NCBI GenBank assembly: GCA_035315685.1
Contig: DATFXR010000540.1
Span: forward strand, 1-23,405
From: QHWK01 sp035315685
GTDB taxonomy: Bacteria; Acidobacteriota; Vicinamibacteria; Vicinamibacterales; CAVVIG01
Reading direction: 5' to 3'
Length of the DNA stretch: 23,405 nucleotides
Every line of letters starts with the position of its first letter. Position 1 is the first letter of the stretch. Positions 23,332 to 23,405 of this stretch are shown here, piece after piece. Position numbers and translations under genes: made by a program. The notes under the pieces were generated by a model. The model worked only from the letters and a program-made list of their open reading frames with translations. It was not told the origin of the DNA and made no database searches.

Positions 23332-23405
23332 ATGACCGCGTTCGTAATCCGTTCCTCGCTCGACGCGTCCTACCGGGGGGCGCTCGAGCGGCTCATGTAC
23401 TTCAA
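23332..23405 (+). CDS. Start of a gene cut by the right edge
   Basis: ATG 23332 is preceded by GGAGG at a good distance (CCCGGAGGCGCAG), and 24 codons with strong G/C third-base bias follow (MTAFVIRSSLDASYRGALER). Too little is present to name a family. The good ribosome site makes it a likely real gene start. Confidence 0.6.
   Translation, partial: MTAFVIRSSLDASYRGALERLMYF

Overview
The window is GC-rich bacterial chromosome with long runs of minus-strand genes. No gene fixes the taxon. The mix of PspF-type sigma-54 activators, a winged-helix/ATPase/TPR regulator, a CHRD lipoprotein, a delta-60 repeat protein and DesK/DesR-type signalling fits Acidobacteriota (Vicinamibacteria-like), but this is an inference from gene style only.

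Layout. 1-1199: 5' part of a large unrecognised minus-strand protein. 1647-4365: a minus-strand sigma-54 activator, divergent from a CHRD lipoprotein that has a textbook -24/-12 promoter, followed by a Rossmann-fold F420/NADP-type oxidoreductase. 4394-7423: a 1009-residue winged-helix/AAA/TPR regulator. 7806-9164: a secreted seven-repeat delta-60 protein. 9690-9962: a decayed transposase with frameshifts and an internal deletion. 9968-11656: a secreted alkaline-phosphatase-superfamily hydrolase. 12374-14240: an alpha/beta hydrolase and an overlapping AraC regulator. 14289-17273: a tightly overlapping signalling operon (kinase-like membrane protein without the catalytic His, complete DesK-type kinase, NarL-type response regulator, possible 64-residue ORF). 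17516-19879: a second sigma-54 activator, a second -24/-12 promoter, a tautomerase, a small membrane protein and an NmrA-like pseudogene. 20152-20791: tadA and tRNA-Ser(CGA). 20792-23405: poorly coding DNA with gene fragments, small unknown proteins, a single-domain receiver protein and the start of a gene at the right edge.

How it fits together. Two sigma-54 modules share one design: an activator with no sensory domain sits next to a single -24/-12 promoter that drives a small gene or operon. The signalling operon pairs a normal two-component system with an apparent pseudokinase. Three stretches (9690-9962, 19493-19879, 20792-21374) show gene decay, so this looks like an accessory region undergoing gene loss. 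No CRISPR array, intact mobile element or replication origin is visible.
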